From assembly GCF_016545825.1 (NCBI RefSeq), contig NC_052614.1, positions 43,122,072 through 43,186,071 on the forward strand: a stretch of DNA of 64,000 bases. The letters run 5' to 3'. Below the pieces are notes generated by a model that saw nothing but the letters and a program-made list of their open reading frames with translations, did not search any database and was not told where the DNA came from. This stretch comes from Eucalyptus grandis (taxonomy: Eukaryota > Streptophyta > Magnoliopsida > Myrtales > Myrtaceae). Position 1 is the stretch's first letter. Each line of letters begins with the position of its first letter. Shown piece after piece: positions 11,299 through 21,454 of the stretch. Made by a program: the position numbers and the translations under genes.

Positions 11299-14200
11299 AT
11301 GGGGGTGTGTTTTGGTAGTCCCAACTTCCCTACTCCTAGCTATGCTGGTCATCCCAAATCAGGTACTCTTCAAATTTTTTCCTATATTTATCTTTATCTT
11401 TACGTCTGTGTGTAGTCTCTATAGAATGAATCTTTGTGCTTCAGATTTGAGTCTTTAATGTTCTTCCTGTTATCGGCTGAAGCAACTTTCTCTGTTCTCT
11501 GTCTTTATTTTTTGAAACTACAGGAGCGAAGTGGAAAATCACCACTTCATCATCTTCTGCAGCCAGCAATAGCCATAACTTGTCGGCTGCCCGCACTACT
11601 TCATCATCTCCTGCAGCCAGCAATAGCCATGACTTGCCGGCTGCCAGCGACAAAAAGGCCTTCGGAGATGGAAAGATTGTGGCAGACCCCAGCTTGACCG
11701 TCTTCAGCTTCGCAGAGTTGAAAAAGGCGACCAAAAATTTTCTACCCGGTGCGCTGCTTGGAGGAGGAGGATTTGGTTGTGTCTATAAAGGGAAGCTTCA
11801 TGGGAAGCAACAGTCTGGAAGTAGAAAGACTATAATAGCTGTGAAAGTATTAGACCGGTATGGTGCTCAAGGGTATAGAGAATGGCTGGTAAGAACTAAG
11901 TCGTCTTCAATTCCTTTCTCGGAATACAAATACTTTGCTCTGTCAATTACAAAAACGAAGCAACCCAATTGCATGATGGTACTAATGGGAACTTGTAATG
12001 CCCAACTCAATAGTGTCAATGATTACCCTCGTTGTGAAAATAGTAGGAGAAAAAATACCAGACAACCTGAATTTATATGGCTATATAAACGCAAATCCAG
12101 ATGTATTTGAAGTTGATTATTCCAGGATTTTCTATAACTAGTGGCCTTGCCTTGCAATTTTGTTTGTAAAAGGGCCCTATTGGATTTTTGCAGAAGTGTG
12201 TGCGCACAAGTGTGTGATATATGGCAAGGGAGCTGAGAAATGACAAGCGACAAGCTAGGATAGTTGGGGGATATAGATTACGGATACGAGGGAAATAGTT
12301 TTATTTAATGAACAAAATAGTTTGATGGAGGTATTGGTAGAGGAGAATAAGAATATGGAGTTTACAAGCTCATCTCCTGGATATAGGGTTCACCCCATAA
12401 GAGTTACGGTGGAGGTCTAAGACCTCTCACGGTGGAGGGTTCACCCGCACACTGCATGAATGATTCTAGGCTCTATTTATAGAGCAACTCCACCAACTTT
12501 AGAGACATCTGCTGATTCATATTCTTCCCTACTAAGCATACTTGTTTTACAAGAATACATTTAGAAGCTATTTCCTTTAACCGACTTTCCTTGTTCACAT
12601 GTCTCGATTTTTAGACTCTCATGCACGTACACTTCTCTAGCTTGTTCTAGGATTTTCCTTGATATCTCTTCACAAATTCTTCATGTTCAACTTGGATTCT
12701 TCATCTTTTCTTCTAGATACTTTTCTGTTGATGCAGTTGGCTTCAGCTTTGACGAGTAATTGACTTAGCTTGTTCCCACGTGAGTCTTCTAGGTTCAGCT
12801 AGCCATTATTGACTTCCAGCCTTAGTTTTGATTTCTCTTCTACAATTTTGCAGCCAGATTCTTCTAGTTTGCAAGCTGTATGTTGCTTGGTTCTAGTTGT
12901 CCATTTTTCTTGATTCTTCTTTCTTCACGGTTTAGCAATAGTTTCTAGATAGTTTAGAAAAAATGGATCACAATTTCCAACAGGCCCTTGTAGGTTGCAT
13001 CTGATTTTGGTTATAGAGTTCATTGATTGCGCCATCGGCTTTGCTAGGGTGCGAAATGATGGCAGTGGGCGACAGACAACACTATTGCTGGTGCTTGACT
13101 GAGTAGTGTTAATTGTTTGGTGATAATACCTAAACATATATCAACGATCCTCGTGAAGTTTTCAGTTATCTAGCCCCACTTTAGTGTACACAGTGTGCAT
13201 TATTTAAGTTTAAATGAAGTCAAAGAAGAATGTACAAAGAGATTTTGATTCGATCATCCCGACAGGAAGGAAAAATCGAAGATTTAGTTACAGTTGAAAA
13301 TATGCTTTTGGGTTTGTTCTTGAGATTATTTGGTCACTAAGGTCCTCGGCAGATTAGATTATAAGGCTCCATCTAGTTAACGGTAATGAACTTTCTTTTT
13401 GCATTTCTTTTATTTTGTAATTGACTAAAAGTAAACCCATGCCATGACAGTGCGTGTGGCCATTGGCTTGTACGATGCTAACTATTGGAAGAACCTACTA
13501 AGTGTGATTTGATTGCAAGGAATGAAGAAATTGTGCAAATAGAAGTTCAGTCTTCCATCCATTTGATCATCGACCTTTTCGACGTGATCATAGTCCCTAG
13601 GAGACTTCGTCTCACCCATCGGCCTTGATGGACGGAGTCATTCAACCTTCTTTGACTAATGCAATGTGGTTTTTTCCATAGGGAACTTGTTTTCTTCGTC
13701 CTTCGAGCGAATTCTGCTTCTATATTAACTGAAACAAATTGAAAAGCCAATCCAATGATATAGGGCGGATACACCACCGCAAGATAAAGTCACTAGTTTG
13801 ATCGCAAATTATAAATGTTTTCGGTTACAAATTCCAATGATTCTGCATAGCTACTACTGGTTTCATGCGAGCTAGATATTTTCTACAGAGCTACAAATAT
13901 GACTTGAAGTACATTTTACCATTATTGATATGTATTTTATATTACAGGACGCACAATGACCCGAGTCTTTGGTAAAACTACTAATTAAACTGAACATTTC
14001 ATTGGGAATTAGGTCTCAGTTCCCATTCTATACCTTTTGTTTCGATATCAACTATTCCACTGTGATTGTTTCATTTCTTTGACCATTTGAAGCTAAGGAG
14101 AAAAAAATCTACTTGGTTTAGTGCAGGGGCTTCCATTTCTTTCATATCTTCTACTACTAACCATGTGTGAGACTCTCTTTTGCTTATTTTCGTGCAGAGG

Positions 14201-15652
14201 GAGATCAACTTTATTGTAAGGCCATTTCACCCTAACCTTGCCAAGCTCCTGGGATTTTGTCAAGAGGATAAAATTTTAGCTCTTGTTTATGAATTCATGC
14301 CAATGGGCAGTTTGGCAGACCAGCTATTCGAAAGTAAGTGGTCTAATCACTATTTCAGAAAAGTCTGCTTAAGGATGCCAATTGTTTAGCATATCTAATT
14401 GATCAGTTCATAGTCATAGTCGATGCATGTGCTAATTTCAAAATTCAGGCTGGTTTGAACACGTATTTGCTTTTAAGAATTACTTACATTTTACGCTGTC
14501 CATTACTTTGGTACAGAGGGCTCTGTAGATCATCTTTCATGGGATGTGCGCCTCAAGATTGCAGTCGGGGCCGCCAGAGGCCTGGCCTTCTTGCACAGTT
14601 CCTGTAACATGATACACAGGGATTTCAAAACTACAAATATTTTGCTAGATGGGGTTATTGTTTTATCCTCCTTATAATGATTATGTTCTTGTATCACAAA
14701 ATTTATATGAACTCTATTATCATTCTAGTCAAATTCTTGAGAGAAGGATAATGATGACTATGACATGCCTAGTATCTCACTTTGAAGACTTGATATTTTG
14801 TCCTCTGACCAGGAGAAAAGAGTCATAATAGCGAGAGGAGACCCTATGTTTCCCTCAGCTCTACTGATGGACGGGTTATAGTTGATTGCAAATCTATCCT
14901 TCTTAATTTGATGTTAAGTTCAGAACCCGAGACAAGACCCTTAACCAGTCCCCAGTTGCTTTTAGATATCTCCATTTTGTTTTTTTGCTAGATTCACTAA
15001 AGTTTGCAATTTATATTTGGGCTGGAAACCAAGTCTAATCCACTGTCCGGTTCTTCTGTAGTCTTACACGGCCAAACTCTCGGACTTTGGATTGGTGAGG
15101 TCAGGTCCTCCAGAGGGCAAGTCACATGTTACGACAGAATATGTGGGTACCTTTGTCTATACCGACCCTGTATACATGACGACCGGTAATTTTTCCATTG
15201 TAAAGTGCTTTTAGTGACTTAGTGCTGACTGACGCTCGGTCTTGAATTTTGACAATAATATCGGGAAGTTATTTTCTGATGCTTCACTGCAACATCGCGC
15301 AAAACTCTTGGATTTTACAGGGCATCTCACTATACGGAGTGATGTTTATAGTTTCGGCCTGGTACTGCTTGAGATACTAACAGGTTTGCCGGTGTATCAT
15401 ATGAAGCGTCTAGCAGGCAACACTAATTTTGGGGAGTGGGCCAGACCACTCTTCAGTGAAAAAAAACTGACGACTATAATGGACTCTAGATTGGAGGGCA
15501 AATATTATGCAGACTCTGCACTCCAAATAGCACAGCTAGCTTTAATATGCCTCCAACGGGAACCTAAGCAGCGGCCATCCATGTCTAAAGTCGTGGAAGA
15601 ACTGGAATCAATAGAAGCTGCCTGTGCTAATAGAATACTATGGAATGCTTGA
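11299..15652 (+). CDS. RLCK-VII kinase copy 2 (PIX13/PBL-like), APE motif degraded
   Basis: The six exons are 11299-11362, 11524-11888, 14198-14333, 14517-14653, 15062-15185 and 15321-15652. They join in frame to 385 aa without a stop. The N-terminus [10 protein letters not shown] carries the lipidation motif. The glycine loop is GGGGFGCV (about 101-108), with catalytic Lys129, HRDFK with Asp224, and DFG at 242-244. The activation segment end is abnormal: where the relatives read [11 protein letters not shown], this one reads [11 protein letters not shown], so the APE glutamate is Val271. That glutamate normally bonds to the conserved Arg of the C-lobe, so fold or activity may suffer. The exon 2 linker duplication is shared with copy 1. 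Intron 2 is over 2.3 kb because of a solo LTR. It could be an expressed weak kinase, a pseudokinase or a young pseudogene. Confidence 0.7.
12178..12982 (-). mobile_element. Solo LTR in intron 2 of kinase copy 2
   Basis: This 805-bp insertion interrupts sequence that is continuous in copy 1. It is flanked by a perfect 5-bp duplication GGCCC (12173-12177 and 12983-12987). Its ends are TATTGGA and TCCAACA, i.e. the TGTTGGA..TCCAACA ends of an LTR with one change. On the minus strand it has a TATA box (CTATAAATAG, about 12472-12481) and, downstream, an AAATAAA poly(A)-type signal near 12315, which supports minus orientation. No internal retroelement genes remain, as expected after LTR-LTR recombination. 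The superfamily (Copia-like ends) is a guess. Confidence 0.8.
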
Positions 15653-16700
15653 ATTTATATGTTATGTTGTTTCTACTTCATGTGATGGGATCGAAGTCTG
15701 TTGCTTCTCAGGATTAATCTTGGGCTTTGAATGTTCTCCATGGTACCCAGTAGTTACTAGGTGTTGTGTTTTCTTGTAAGCTCTTTGGAATGTTCGTACT
15801 TGTCTATCATTGTGTGCATCAACTTCTGAATTGAGATGTCGTGATTACACTTTCTTTAAGAGGGGAAAGCTTTTTTGATGGCTAATCCTCAATTTTGTTA
15901 GCAATCTAAGGTTTAGCAAAAGAAGTCTATAGCTCTTCAAGAGTCCGAGCTCTTTTGTTTCTTTTCATGCTCAGGTCTTAAACATCAGCAGAAGCTCATT
16001 CCTATTGCTGTCATGAAATTGTTCATGCGGCACACGGCTCGCCACCAATCTCCAGGAAGAATTATGCTGTTCGGTACATTCTCATCGTTCTTTTTGAGCT
16101 CTGGGATAAGGTTGGGTTATCGATTGAGTCATTTAAAGTAGAGTTGCCCAGTAGTCCATTCCAATCGAACAAGATGTAATTTGGTGCTATTTTGTTGCAG
16201 CCAAGATATGTCCAATTGTTTCGTTATCTTTTCTTGGTTCCCTGGAACATAGATAACAAATTGGAGGTAGGACTTGAGCACAATAATATAGGCTCAATCT
16301 GGGTACAGGTTGTCGAACATTGAAACAAGAATATAGTATCAAAAACAGAAATCATGGTATACAAAGATCTATAGGGATTTGGAAACCGAAATCTTGACAC
16401 ATGACTAATGTTAACTTAATCAATTTTTGATTATCGTAATGTATATCATCAGGTGCCTATGCTAAGGGACCGTCGCTTACGTATGAAGTATGAACAAGTT
16501 TTTAGTTCTATAAAAAATTGCATTTCTTTTTTTCGAGAACTAAAGTATCCTCAAATCGTGCAAGATCACATGCTAATATTAGAAAAAGTTGAATCGAAAT
16601 TCTCTCAAAATGTTATCTATCATATTTCTATCTTATATAGGACTAGACATGAAAATGGTGCATTTTGGGTCCAGAACTGGTGCCATCATTTAACTTTGAG
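15653..16700 (+). repeat. 3' flank of kinase copy 2
   Basis: This is the full-length version of the kinase 3' flank, aligning throughout with 322-1370. It ends with the segment around 16453-16650 that matches 1135-1320. It is non-coding; the short frame at 16453-16743 is not preserved in the other flank copies. Confidence 0.65.
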
Positions 16701-17149
16701 TCATAGTATATATTTAATTGCGCGAACTTGTTTTCACTTGTAACCAATAACTTACCTTTATGGACCATAGCTTGACTATATGGTCCGCAATCGTAATTTG
16801 AAAATAGTAACACTCAATAAATAATCGATTATATAAGATAAGTTAGTACTCTTTATTCGAATATTGTGATTTACCTCCAAAGTCTCCTAAGGTTGAACTT
16901 ATGCAGGCATGCTCTTTCACGGACATGCATTGGGTTTACATTCTCCCTTTTTCCCTTTCCACGAAACAATGCCCAAGTAGAACAACGTTCTTTGTGTTGC
17001 CGCTCAATACAAGAGGTAAAGTTGATTGTAGATACTCTTTCGCGTCCCAAGAGCAACGTGTCTACCAATTTTGCCATAGGGTGTGGGTTCTATGAATCTA
17101 AGAAGTAGTGAGAATTCTTGATTAAATCCCATCTACGCAACATCTTTGC
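16701..17149. other. Unassigned spacer
   Basis: This AT-rich spacer has three short overlapping open frames (16866-17108). I do not recognise a protein, RNA gene or repeat in it. The plastid-derived segment follows directly. Confidence 0.3.
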
Positions 17150-17415
17150 GATAAAAAGGGATTTATTCCAAATATTCAATAACTTGATTTATAATAACGA
17201 GGTTCCTTTTTATTTCTTACCTTATGTGCCTTTCTTTAATTTGGAGGTGCAGCTGGGAAATCGGGACAATGCCTCCTTCATGTATGGTAACCTGGTGCCA
17301 TGGAAGGCCTACTCCCATTTTGGCTCTCATACGTGCCGCTTCTATGGTAGCAGCGGGTGTTTTTCTTGGAGCTCAACTTCTTTCTCTTTTTATAATCGTA
17401 TTTTACGTTCAATGT
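17150..17415 (+). other. ndhF: Nuclear plastid DNA fragment (ndhF relic)
   Basis: This stretch translates, across two frames, into recognisable pieces of the plastid NADH dehydrogenase subunit 5. DLFQIFNNLIYNNEV is followed by the region corresponding to [20 protein letters not shown], then by PTPILALIRAASMVAAGVF. A one-base loss in the GGG-type glycine codon at about 17302 switches the frame, and a TAA replaces a sense codon in the HVWLP region. It is therefore a decayed plastid insertion (NUPT) with no plastid function. Its downstream edge meets ankyrin-coding sequence within 40 bases. Confidence 0.85.
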
Positions 17416-17823
17416 CCATCAGGACCATTCCTTCCCTGGCAAAGTAACCACAGAAGAGACACTTCCCTACACGTTGCTGCTGAAGTAAGATGCTTTGAAA
17501 CAACTCCGCACTGCACTATGCAGCGAGAGAAATTGCTGGTTGAAGAAGATCATGAACCGTGTAACATTTTTAATGCTGCCGATGAATCCCCACTTTCCGT
17601 GGCGACTGCACAATGGGCTTATCAAATTACTAGGCTGATGTTAGATGCATCCCGGTCGTTGTCCTCTTGTAAGGGCCCTAGAGGAATGAGTGCTTTGCAT
17701 GCGCTGAAAGTATCCCAAGGCTCTTACTTATGGGAACCTGTGTCAATTTTCTGCAGGCGGAGGGGGGATTTTGGACGGCGGAGAGGTGGATTGCGGCGGC
17801 AGCGGCGGAGCTCAATGTGGTGA
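17224..17823 (+). CDS. Possible chimeric ORF: ndhF-derived helix + ankyrin + module C (199 aa)
   Basis: A single open frame of 199 codons starts at an ATG at 17224. It runs through the ndhF relic (native frame from about residue 27), through the ankyrin remnant (native frame, DTSLHVAAE and KLLVEEDHEP) and into module C. The ndhF part supplies a hydrophobic stretch of about 20 residues (MVAAGVFLGAQLLSLFIIVF), so the hypothetical product would be a membrane-anchored ankyrin fragment. ACD6-type proteins also combine ankyrin repeats with membrane helices, but in the opposite order. There is no evidence of expression. The frame may be open by chance, since the component genes are otherwise broken. 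Confidence 0.2.
   Translation: MCLSLIWRCSWEIGTMPPSCMVTWCHGRPTPILALIRAASMVAAGVFLGAQLLSLFIIVFYVQCPSGPFLPWQSNHRRDTSLHVAAEVRCFETTPHCTMQREKLLVEEDHEPCNIFNAADESPLSVATAQWAYQITRLMLDASRSLSSCKGPRGMSALHALKVSQGSYLWEPVSIFCRRRGDFGRRRGGLRRQRRSSMW
17455..17735 (+). pseudogene. ACD6-like ankyrin-repeat gene, 5' remnant
   Basis: The frame shows ankyrin repeats of the ACD6/At2g01680-type family. DTSLHVAAE is followed by LLVEEDHEPCNIFNAADESPL (as in LLxEEDPE..N.AGESPLY) and by ASRSLSSCKGPRGMSALHA. ACD6 relatives are membrane ankyrin proteins that modulate salicylate-dependent immunity. The start is missing, because the segment abuts the plastid fragment. The repeat that should follow SLHVAAE is replaced by unrelated residues, and the segment stops where module C begins. 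It is a remnant, continued by pieces at 20430-20540 and 21455-21810. Confidence 0.7.
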
Positions 17824-18540
17824 TTGTCTCAATGCGAATGGTGATGCGAGAGGCGGAGGGGGGCGGTTTCCCGGTGGTTCGGAGTCAGGAGGAGCGAGGG
17901 ATCGGGGGCAAAGCGTGGACTAGAGAAGAAGGCGAACTCAGAAACGAGTCAACAATCAAAGGACTAGCTTTGTAGTCAGAACGGAGCCCGATCGGAAACA
18001 CAACTGGACAGCACCGGCATCTTAACTGAAGGAGTGAACCGAGTCGCGGTCGATGAGGAGTAACTTGTGACATGAGGATGAGCCGGAAGAAGTGGTGGTG
18101 ATCGGAGATGGAGCGGCCATGGAATTAGAGAAACTCATTAACTTGTGAAAGTCAAAACTCGAGCCGAATTCCGAACCGCATCAGAGCCGAAAATTAAGAA
18201 CTCAAAAGCCTCACTCGCTCTCCGTTCTCATTCCCAAAAGCAGCTGCCACGTACCTCCTCCGGAAGCACCCGAGCCCGATCGAAGAACGCTGCGGGGTCC
18301 GACTGAGTGCGGGAGACTCGGGACCCCACAGGGGGAGCCCGTGTGCAGTGAAACATGAGACTGAATTTGCAATTTAGTCCATCCGACCTTTGTGGACATG
18401 GACTCGGACTCGAGCTAGAGCACCGGGATCCGGCACGAGCATTGGCGCGGCCTTGATAAACGAGGGCCCAGGCAGTTGGAGACCTTGGGCCCTGTACGCG
18501 TTTTCTTGATTGCCGGTACCCAAATCATTGAAGCCTGAAT
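17740..18540. repeat. GC-rich duplicated module C with its tail
   Basis: This is the third copy of the module at 1370-2330 and 8641-9370, including the shared tail near 18480-18550. It begins immediately after the ankyrin remnant and is followed by the same AT-rich arm and 5' flank block as in copy 2's unit. A whole duplicated kinase flank therefore seems to have been placed inside the ankyrin gene. Confidence 0.65.
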
Positions 18541-18985
18541 AATGCATGTCTATTTTGGAAAAAAATGCACAACTTTTTAACAAATGATGGAAAATATTTT
18601 TCGGGTCTTTTCAGAGTTCAGCTAAATATAAAAAAAATATTATCATTTTTTTAGGAAAATTACAAAAATTAAAATTTTTCATGTGAATTTAATGAAAATT
18701 CAAGATTTGAAAAATATTTTTCCAAATAATGATTGGTTACATTGCTTGTGAAAAAGGATGAATGAATTTTTTTTTATCATCAATGAAAATAGCAGGCATT
18801 AATTATTGTTGATAATGAAAACATTTTCCATTGACTAATTTTTCTAAGCAATATAACTAATCTTTTTTTCTGGAAAGCTAAACATTTTCCATTCACTAAT
18901 TTTTCTAAGCAACATAATTAATTATTTTTTCAGATTTTTTTTTGTTTAAATCTTAAGTTTTCCGTGAAACAAACATATGCCAAGA
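18541..18985. mobile_element. AT-rich MITE-like arm
   Basis: This is nearly identical to 9541-9930 without the GC-rich core. It ends with AAGTTTTCCGTGAAACAAAC, which resembles the terminal inverted repeat of the element at 49465-49687. Boundaries are approximate and it has no coding sequence. Confidence 0.5.
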
Positions 18986-19189
18986 TGAGAGCTGATCTTC
19001 CTTCATCACTTGCCATCTATAGGCTTGAGAAAGGAACGACTGAAACAAATTGGCGATTGTGCTATGTAAATGAAATGATTTTTTGTCCAATCATTATTAT
19101 TTTATAATGGCGTTTTGGGAATGTTTGTGAATGGAAGCTCTGTAAGAGAACAAAAACATGGCTTAAACATGCAAAAGAGGATATGGAAT

Positions 19190-19510
19190 CGATTTTACTC
19201 TGGGCTTTATAGGACCATTCCAGCTAAGCTAACAACGAACGACTTCTATGTAATACTGATTATCTGACGGTTGGAATGCAGGAAGACGCCTCAGAGAAGA
19301 GAACGGTGCAAAACCCTCCATGGACATTGACATCTCCATATAATAGAATTCAACATGATCTTTAAAAATGGAGGACTCTGCTGAAAAAGCATCGACCTTT
19401 TATTCTGGCGTTAGCAGGGCGGATGACTTATGGAAAGAAGAGAACTTCTTCTCAATCAACTTTGTGGATTTCTACATTTTAATGGATAGAAATTAATTTG
19501 ATTATGTGGT
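19190..19510 (+). repeat. Orphan kinase 5' flank block
   Basis: This matches the segment at 3860-4170 and 10640-10920 that lies about 350-660 bases upstream of copies 1 and 2. Here no kinase follows; copy 3 starts about 5 kb downstream behind inserted elements and ankyrin remnants. It marks the distal promoter of copy 3 pushed away by insertions, or the site of a lost kinase copy. Confidence 0.55.
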
Positions 19511-19547
19511 GTGTTGCGCAAGATTAGTGGAGAAACTTTAGGATTAC

Positions 19548-20230
19548 CATGCCAAATTTATTAGGATTTGATGCACAATCACAAGGAAATTGAGAGTAAA
19601 AGTGAGAAAGAATATTTGAAACACAATATTTGATCCTAATTTACTTTTAAACTAAAGCTACATTGACAGAGGATTCCATTATGATTAGTACATCATACCT
19701 CTTTGTTATACCTCTCAATTACAAGAGAAAGAGAATATATATACCCAATAATTATTAATGGGCCCAAGTCCAAACTATTAATAAAATGGGATCAAACTAT
19801 AAAAATCCTCTAGCAGCTTCGGGTGCTACCCCATGACAGCAGCCAGGGTGGGCCCCATGTTGGAGTGTGGTTCATATTCTCAATTGACAAGATGGCATGA
19901 GCTCCTCTGCGAGTGGACGAGGATCCTATGTTGGGGGTATGGTTCATACTCCCTATCGGGAGTCCCTCTCCTTGGTGAATGAACGGGGGTTTGTAGTTGC
20001 TCAACAAGGGTCACGAGGGCAACACCTTGAGCCACCAGAAGGCTTATGTAGTTTGAATCCATATTTTATTGTGAATAATCTCTTTCTCTTGTAATTGAGA
20101 GTTTTTATATGTAGATGCGAGGTGATTCCATAAATGTAGCCATAATTTAAGAGAGAACTAGTTGTCCCTCAAATTTTCTTTCTTGTTTTACTTTTTATTT
20201 CCTTGTGATTGTGCACCAAATCCTAACACC
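19548..20230. mobile_element. Long terminal-inverted-repeat element
   Basis: The ends are inverted copies: TTAGGATTTGATGCACAATC at the left, and at the right the complement of TTAGGATTTGGTGCACAATC, with similarity continuing for about 190 bases. A second inner pair is CTCTCAATTACAAGAGAAAG (19712) and its complement (20077-20096). The centre (19800-20060) has no transposase. A 16-base inverted match (GACAAGATGGCATGAG at 19884; its complement near 20228) links the centre to the right edge. This is a non-autonomous long-TIR or foldback element. The target duplication was not resolved. Confidence 0.7.
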
Positions 20231-20289
20231 TCATGCCATCTTGTCGAGGGATTATGAACCACATCTCTCCCTCGTGTGTAGGTAAAAAC

Positions 20290-20545
20290 AAAAGGAAAAC
20301 TCCAATGTACAGTGCATCGTAAGTATCATTACTTTGTCTGAAGGTGCTGAACACTATTGTAATTCTTCTCGTGACTCCCATAATATTGCACTAGCAAAGG
20401 TTTCTTGGACATGATCGTCGAGGGGAGGCTACGAATGATAAGAGAAGGAGTTGAGATTGGGTGGGTTCCTCTTCATCACGCCGCTTGCTTTGGGTAGAGT
20501 TGAAGCAGTTCAGCTATTCTGGATATGATAACTTTGCAACATTAG
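20290..20545 (+). pseudogene. ACD6-like ankyrin remnant, middle piece
   Basis: At about 20454-20530 the sequence reads GWVPLHHAACFG, a stop, then VEAVQLFW. This matches the ankyrin consensus GWTPLHxAAxxGHxEAVQLLL. A TAG replaces the residue after the glycine, and further stops follow. The 5' part of this interval has no clear reading. The remnant is cut at about 20545 by an inverted-repeat element and resumes near 21455. Confidence 0.65.
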
Positions 20546-21450
20546 ACCTATCAAAAGGGTAGGTCGAGTCAAGTTTGAGTTGGAGCATAAATGATCCAAC
20601 CTAAATCAACTCATTTAATCAGTTTATGACCTATTTATTGGAGCGCAAAATTTTTGACACATATAAGATCTAACCTATTTATAATCCATACCTGACTTAT
20701 TTAACTAAACCTAAGAAATCTTATTTCTTATGATATTTTGTAAAAAAAATGGTATTGCTAGAACACTTTCCTATGATACAAATTTAATGGATAATCTTTA
20801 TATATATAAGCCTTTGTTTGTTTCTTAAATATTTTCCAAGAAGATTTTTTTTTTTAGGAAAATTACAATATCTTTTGGTTTTTGCCTCAAATTTGAAAAT
20901 AAATTAGAAAACATTTTTTGCTGTTTGGTATAAAAATATGATTAAACTTTCCTCCTCCACTCCTTTTATTTTTTTTAAAATTGAAATTTTACTTATTTTT
21001 ATTTTTTAAATATAATTTTTTGATCTTTTCCTTTTCTTTTCCTTTTCTTTTGGCTAGTTGCTAGCCACAATGATAGCTAGTGATCGGCCACAAGCAAGCT
21101 CCAACTTGCCCGACACTGGTGAACTTGAGGCTTGAGCCTCGCCAATCATCGACTAAGGAGGAAGAGGAAAGGAAAAAGAAAAGAAAAAGAAATGTGTAAA
21201 TAATTATAATTTTGATTTTTAATAAAAACATTTTATAGAATTAAACTGGGAAAGAGAGAGTGTGAGGTGTGGATTGGAAGTGTGTACTAAGTCCAACTTA
21301 TTTAAAACCCGTTTATCTCAAGCTTTCAATTCTTAAACCTATTTAACTAGTCTCTTTAAAATGTAAGTGGTCAATGTATGACCTGTTTATGATTTAAATG
21401 GGTCATACGTGGATTTAAGATCCATTTTGATACCTCTACATAACTCCACC
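20546..21450. mobile_element. MITE with a second element nested inside
   Basis: The outer ends are inverted copies: TAGACCTATCAAAAGGG at the left, and at the right the complement of TAGAGGTATCAAAATGG. CAT flanks both sides as a possible 3-bp target duplication. The interior carries repeated AACCTATTTA-type motifs. Nested in it at about 20811-21240 is an AT-rich element with the GC-rich GAGGCTTGAGCCTCGCC core seen elsewhere in the window. The outer element separates two ankyrin pieces that otherwise read on, so it was inserted into the ankyrin gene. Confidence 0.6.
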
Positions 21451-21454
21451 ACCA

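Noticed and set aside
12178..12982. A complete LTR retrotransposon in kinase intron 2
   Set aside because: There is only one LTR between the two target duplication copies and no internal domain, so it is a solo LTR.
17118..17447. A 109-codon frame as a functional ndhF gene
   Set aside because: Only a short part of the plastid gene is present, with a frameshift and a stop, so it is a nuclear insertion relic.
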